Assembly: GCA_023480885.1 (NCBI GenBank)
Contig: JAMCWX010000022.1
Span: 1-63,373 of the forward strand
From: Chloroflexota bacterium
GTDB lineage: Bacteria; Chloroflexota; UBA6077; FW602-bin22; JACPRP01
DNA: 63,373 nt
Direction of reading: 5' to 3'
This document shows, piece by piece, positions 61,097-63,373 of the stretch. The translations under genes and the position numbers were made by a program. The number at the start of each line of letters is the position of its first letter. Positions within the stretch are counted from its first letter, which is position 1. The notes under the pieces are model-generated. The model saw nothing but the letters and a program-made list of their open reading frames with translations. It was not told the DNA's origin and made no database searches.

Positions 61097-61399
61097 TTAC
61101 ATCAGACCAGGAATCTTAAGCCCGCCGGTCACCGCGCCGAGGCGCTTTGCTGCCAGTTCCTGAGACTTCGCCTGCGCCTCGTTGAAAGCGCTCAAAACCA
61201 GGTCCTCTAGCATCTCCACATCTTCGGGATCGACCACTTCGGGATCTATCTTAATGGATTGGACTTTCTGCTGGCCCGTCATCACCACTGTCACTGCGCC
61301 GCCCCCGACGGTAGCCTCGACAGTTTCTTTGGCCAATTCCTCTTGAATCTTCAGAAGTCTCTGCTGCATCTGCTTGATCATGTTCACGTTTCCGAACAT
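61097..61399 (-). CDS. ybaB: YbaB/EbfC nucleoid-associated protein
   Basis: 100 residues with the family core: IKQMQQRLLKIQEELAKETV, then GGGAVTVVMTGQQKVQSIKI and LVLSAFNEAQAKSQELAAK. It forms small dimers that bind DNA. It lies 20 bp downstream of dnaX on the same strand, the classic dnaX-ybaB order (recR would often follow, but here uvrC converges instead). Confidence 0.95.
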   Translation of the reverse strand: MFGNVNMIKQMQQRLLKIQEELAKETVEATVGGGAVTVVMTGQQKVQSIKIDPEVVDPEDVEMLEDLVLSAFNEAQAKSQELAAKRLGAVTGGLKIPGLM

Positions 61400-61419
61400 C
61401 CTACACCTCTCGATCTATT

Positions 61420-63108
61420 CTAGCTCACGTCTTCGCGAGAACTTTCCACCTTCTTGATTCTGGCCCCCAGCTCGACGGCGGCTTTGACAAGCGGATCGTC
61501 CAGCAGAGACTGTACCTTCTTCTCTCGTTGAGCCAACACGCATTTAACCCGCACTGACTCCCCCAGGAAATCGCTCAACACCTTCTCTACAACTGCTCGA
61601 TAACTCTGATCTTCGATCCTCGTCCTGTGAAACTGAAAATAGAACCCCAGCTCTGCGACGCCTTCCTGAAACTTAACGGGCTGGCAATCGCGGAGAAGAG
61701 CCTGAATCGACTTGTTTACGAGCCCGAAAGCCTCCATGATCTTGGGCCAGTCTCTGACCAACCTGTCGGACTGATCGGAGGCTGCTGCCTCGGATACAGC
61801 TTCGCTCTTCCCAGTCTCGCCTCCTGCAGCATCCATCGAAGGCGACGGCGTCGACGTTGGCGTTCGGGCAGATGATGCCGCGTCGCGCACTGCACGAGGC
61901 GCAGGCGGAATCGTTTCAGGAAAGTGGCTCGACGGCCGCCCGAGAGATCGCGGCTGGGTCGGCGGACGAGCAATCGATGTTGCTCCCTCTCTCGGCCCTA
62001 TGCTATCGACCTGCTCCTGCCCCTGCGAGGCCAGGGTGGCCTCGACGAAAGCAAGCTCCAGAGGGAGCTGCGCGTGAACGGGCACGCGCTGCGCTGCCTC
62101 AGCAGCGGTGAAATGGCGAATGCTGTTGATCAGCATTGGGGCAGACGCCTCATCTGCCATAGCGCGCATTTCGTCCAAAGCCTCATTGGTGACATCCAGA
62201 AGATCGGCCGCACCTCCAACCTTCAGCAGCATCAGCCCGCGCAGGTACTCCACGACTTCGCGGCAAAACTGGCGCAAATCCGCGCCCTCGGCAGCCGTTT
62301 CGTTTATCAACTTTAGGCCGGATGGAATATCGCGGTTGATGACGTGAGCTGCAAGCGTCTTTGCTGCCTCCGATCCAGTCATCCCAACCACCATATGGAC
62401 ATCATCCAGCGTAATCTTCGTACCACAGTAGGACACCAGTTGATCCAGCAGGCTTTCGGCATCCCGAAGGCTCCCTGTGGACAATCTTCCTACCAGCTCC
62501 AATGCTCCAGTATCGACATCGATGCCCTCTGCCTCGCAAATGAACCGCAACCTTCCGATCAAATCAGGCAGACTGATACGATGGAAATCGAAGCGCTGGC
62601 AGCGCGAGAGAATCGTGGCCGGCAGCCTGTGCGGCTCGGTGGTAACCAGCACAAAGATGGCGTGGCCTGGCGGCTCCTCGAGGGTCTTGAGCAAGGCATT
62701 AAATGCTTCGGCGGTGAGCATGTGGACCTCGTCGAGGATATAGAACTTGTAGGTTGCTTCGCTGGGGGCAAAGTTAACCTTCTCGCGAAGATCACGAATC
62801 TCGTCGATGCCGCGGTTGGACGCGGCGTCGATTTCGATGACGTCGAGAGATCGCCCTTCGCCAATGGACCGACAGATCGAGCAAGAATTGCAGGGTTCGC
62901 CATCAGAGCTATTCTGGCAATTCACTGCCTTGGCCAACACCCGCGCCGCGGAAGTCTTGCCTATTCCCCTGGGGCCGCAAAACAGGTAAGCGTGAGCTAT
63001 TCTGTTGCTGCGCAGGGCATTCCGCAGCGTCCGAGTGATACGCTGCTGGCCCACTATTTCCTCGAAAGTCTGCGAGCGCCACTTGCGATATAACGACCGT
63101 GAAGCCAA
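61420..63108 (-). CDS. dnaX: DNA polymerase III subunit gamma/tau
   Basis: 562 residues from a TTG (63108) with GGAGGA 6 nt upstream. Opening SLYRKWRSQTFEEIVGQ, Walker A GPRGIGKTS, a four-Cys zinc module (CQNSSDGEPCNSCSIC), Walker B ILDEVHML, sensor 1 TTEPHRLPATILSRCQRFDF, then domain III to about 365. A Pro/Ser-rich linker (about 375-455) precedes the C-terminal tau domain (about 460-560). It loads the sliding clamp and links polymerases. I see no clear slippery A-run for a shorter gamma form. Confidence 0.97.
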   Translation of the reverse strand: MASRSLYRKWRSQTFEEIVGQQRITRTLRNALRSNRIAHAYLFCGPRGIGKTSAARVLAKAVNCQNSSDGEPCNSCSICRSIGEGRSLDVIEIDAASNRGIDEIRDLREKVNFAPSEATYKFYILDEVHMLTAEAFNALLKTLEEPPGHAIFVLVTTEPHRLPATILSRCQRFDFHRISLPDLIGRLRFICEAEGIDVDTGALELVGRLSTGSLRDAESLLDQLVSYCGTKITLDDVHMVVGMTGSEAAKTLAAHVINRDIPSGLKLINETAAEGADLRQFCREVVEYLRGLMLLKVGGAADLLDVTNEALDEMRAMADEASAPMLINSIRHFTAAEAAQRVPVHAQLPLELAFVEATLASQGQEQVDSIGPREGATSIARPPTQPRSLGRPSSHFPETIPPAPRAVRDAASSARTPTSTPSPSMDAAGGETGKSEAVSEAAASDQSDRLVRDWPKIMEAFGLVNKSIQALLRDCQPVKFQEGVAELGFYFQFHRTRIEDQSYRAVVEKVLSDFLGESVRVKCVLAQREKKVQSLLDDPLVKAAVELGARIKKVESSREDVS

Positions 63109-63139
63109 GACACTCCTCCAAGCTTACCGTGCGCTAACA

Positions 63140-63167
63140 ATTATACCCGACGAGAGCCTATTGTCAA
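63140..63167 (-). promoter_or_regulatory. Promoter of dnaX-ybaB
   Basis: On the minus strand TTGACA (63167-63162), 16-nt spacer and TATAAT (63145-63140), both perfect hexamers. The leader is about 25 nt. Confidence 0.75.
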
Positions 63168-63191
63168 CGAACTGATTCGAGATGCCAACGC

Positions 63192-63244
63192 CAAAGAAAA
63201 AGGGCAGAACGTGTCACGATCCGCCCAGCCGTGATGTCTTGCCC
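63192..63244 (-). terminator. Terminator of tRNA-Pro
   Basis: GGGCA and TGCCC (with further imperfect pairing inside) form a long hairpin followed on the minus strand by TTTTTCTTT. It lies 20 nt downstream of the tRNA and ends before the dnaX promoter. Confidence 0.6.
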
Positions 63245-63265
63245 TGGCTATCTTGGAGAAAAGAA

Positions 63266-63342
<77 letters not shown>

Positions 63343-63354
63343 ACTGCACCTGGA

Positions 63355-63360
63355 ATTATA
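63355..63360 (-). promoter_or_regulatory. Extended -10 of tRNA-Pro
   Basis: TGG-TATAAT on the minus strand ends 12 nt before the tRNA 5' end. The -35 would fall beyond the window. Confidence 0.55.
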
Positions 63361-63373
63361 CCAAAACGGCTGC

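Overview
The window is about 63 kb of bacterial chromosome with mid-to-high GC and short intergenic gaps. It carries core genes (gyrA, dnaX, ybaB/ebfC, uvrC, secG, smpB, ssrA, miaA, hflX, adk, a 5S rRNA and tRNA-Pro). The best guess for the host is an aerobic member of the Chloroflexota. This is inference from gene style, not from a marker tree: a PCP_red domain fused to universal stress domains, GT-C glycosyltransferases with beta-sandwich tails, a DUF4232 secreted protein, S41 peptidases with an FGTG variant motif, multi-PAS/GAF histidine kinases, and a 5S gene away from 16S/23S. No phage, transposase or CRISPR array was seen.

Layout. 1-2854 (-): a large PAS/GAF histidine kinase cut by the window edge. 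3.2-8.8 kb (+): an Rrf2 Fe-S regulator with a candidate operator, a cytochrome bd-like subunit I without CydB, a USP-USP-PCP_red fusion, a 65-residue orphan protein and an ABC ATPase/permease pair. 9.1-10.8 kb (+): an L,D-transpeptidase. 11.1-19.8 kb (-): a DUF892 ferritin-like protein downstream of a six-gene efflux cluster (two half-ABC exporters forming a probable heterodimer, MarR, EmrA-like adaptor, DHA2 antiporter, lipoprotein adaptor), led by a strong promoter with an inverted-repeat operator. 20.0-26.5 kb (+): a DUF4232 secreted protein, a two-component system, a lipoprotein subtilase and an Lgt paralogue. 26.5-35.4 kb: two S41 peptidases flanking DUF1003, ssrA and smpB, then hflX-miaA-PGRP amidase. 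35.6-37.4 kb (+): a metallophosphatase and RmlD/RfbD.

37.8-47.3 kb: an unassigned small RNA with its own promoter and terminator, two GT-C membrane glycosyltransferases, then an exact 1,917-bp tandem duplication (42958-44874 and 44875-46791). The duplication doubles adk and a small membrane-protein gene and leaves broken copies of the GT39 and rhomboid genes in the middle, with one intact copy of each outside. 47.3-63.4 kb: a solitary 5S rRNA with a long structured leader, acylphosphatase, a hairpin repeat, SOD, a CNNM/HlyC-type transporter, a BON-domain protein, an orphan ABC substrate-binding protein, secG, a gyrA with a basic histone-H1-like tail, TPR and DUF4013 membrane proteins, uvrC, ybaB, dnaX and tRNA-Pro(GGG).

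Themes. Several genes concern oxidative or respiratory stress (bd-like oxidase, Rrf2, USP, SOD, DUF892), envelope building and quality control (L,D-transpeptidase, PGRP amidase, subtilase, S41 peptidases, rhomboid, GT-C enzymes) and drug efflux. The least explained pieces are the Rrf2/bd-like/USP-PCP_red locus, the 119-nt RNA at 37.8-37.9 kb, the closed-stem leader before 5S, the altered GyrA and the tandem duplication, which may be real or an assembly error.
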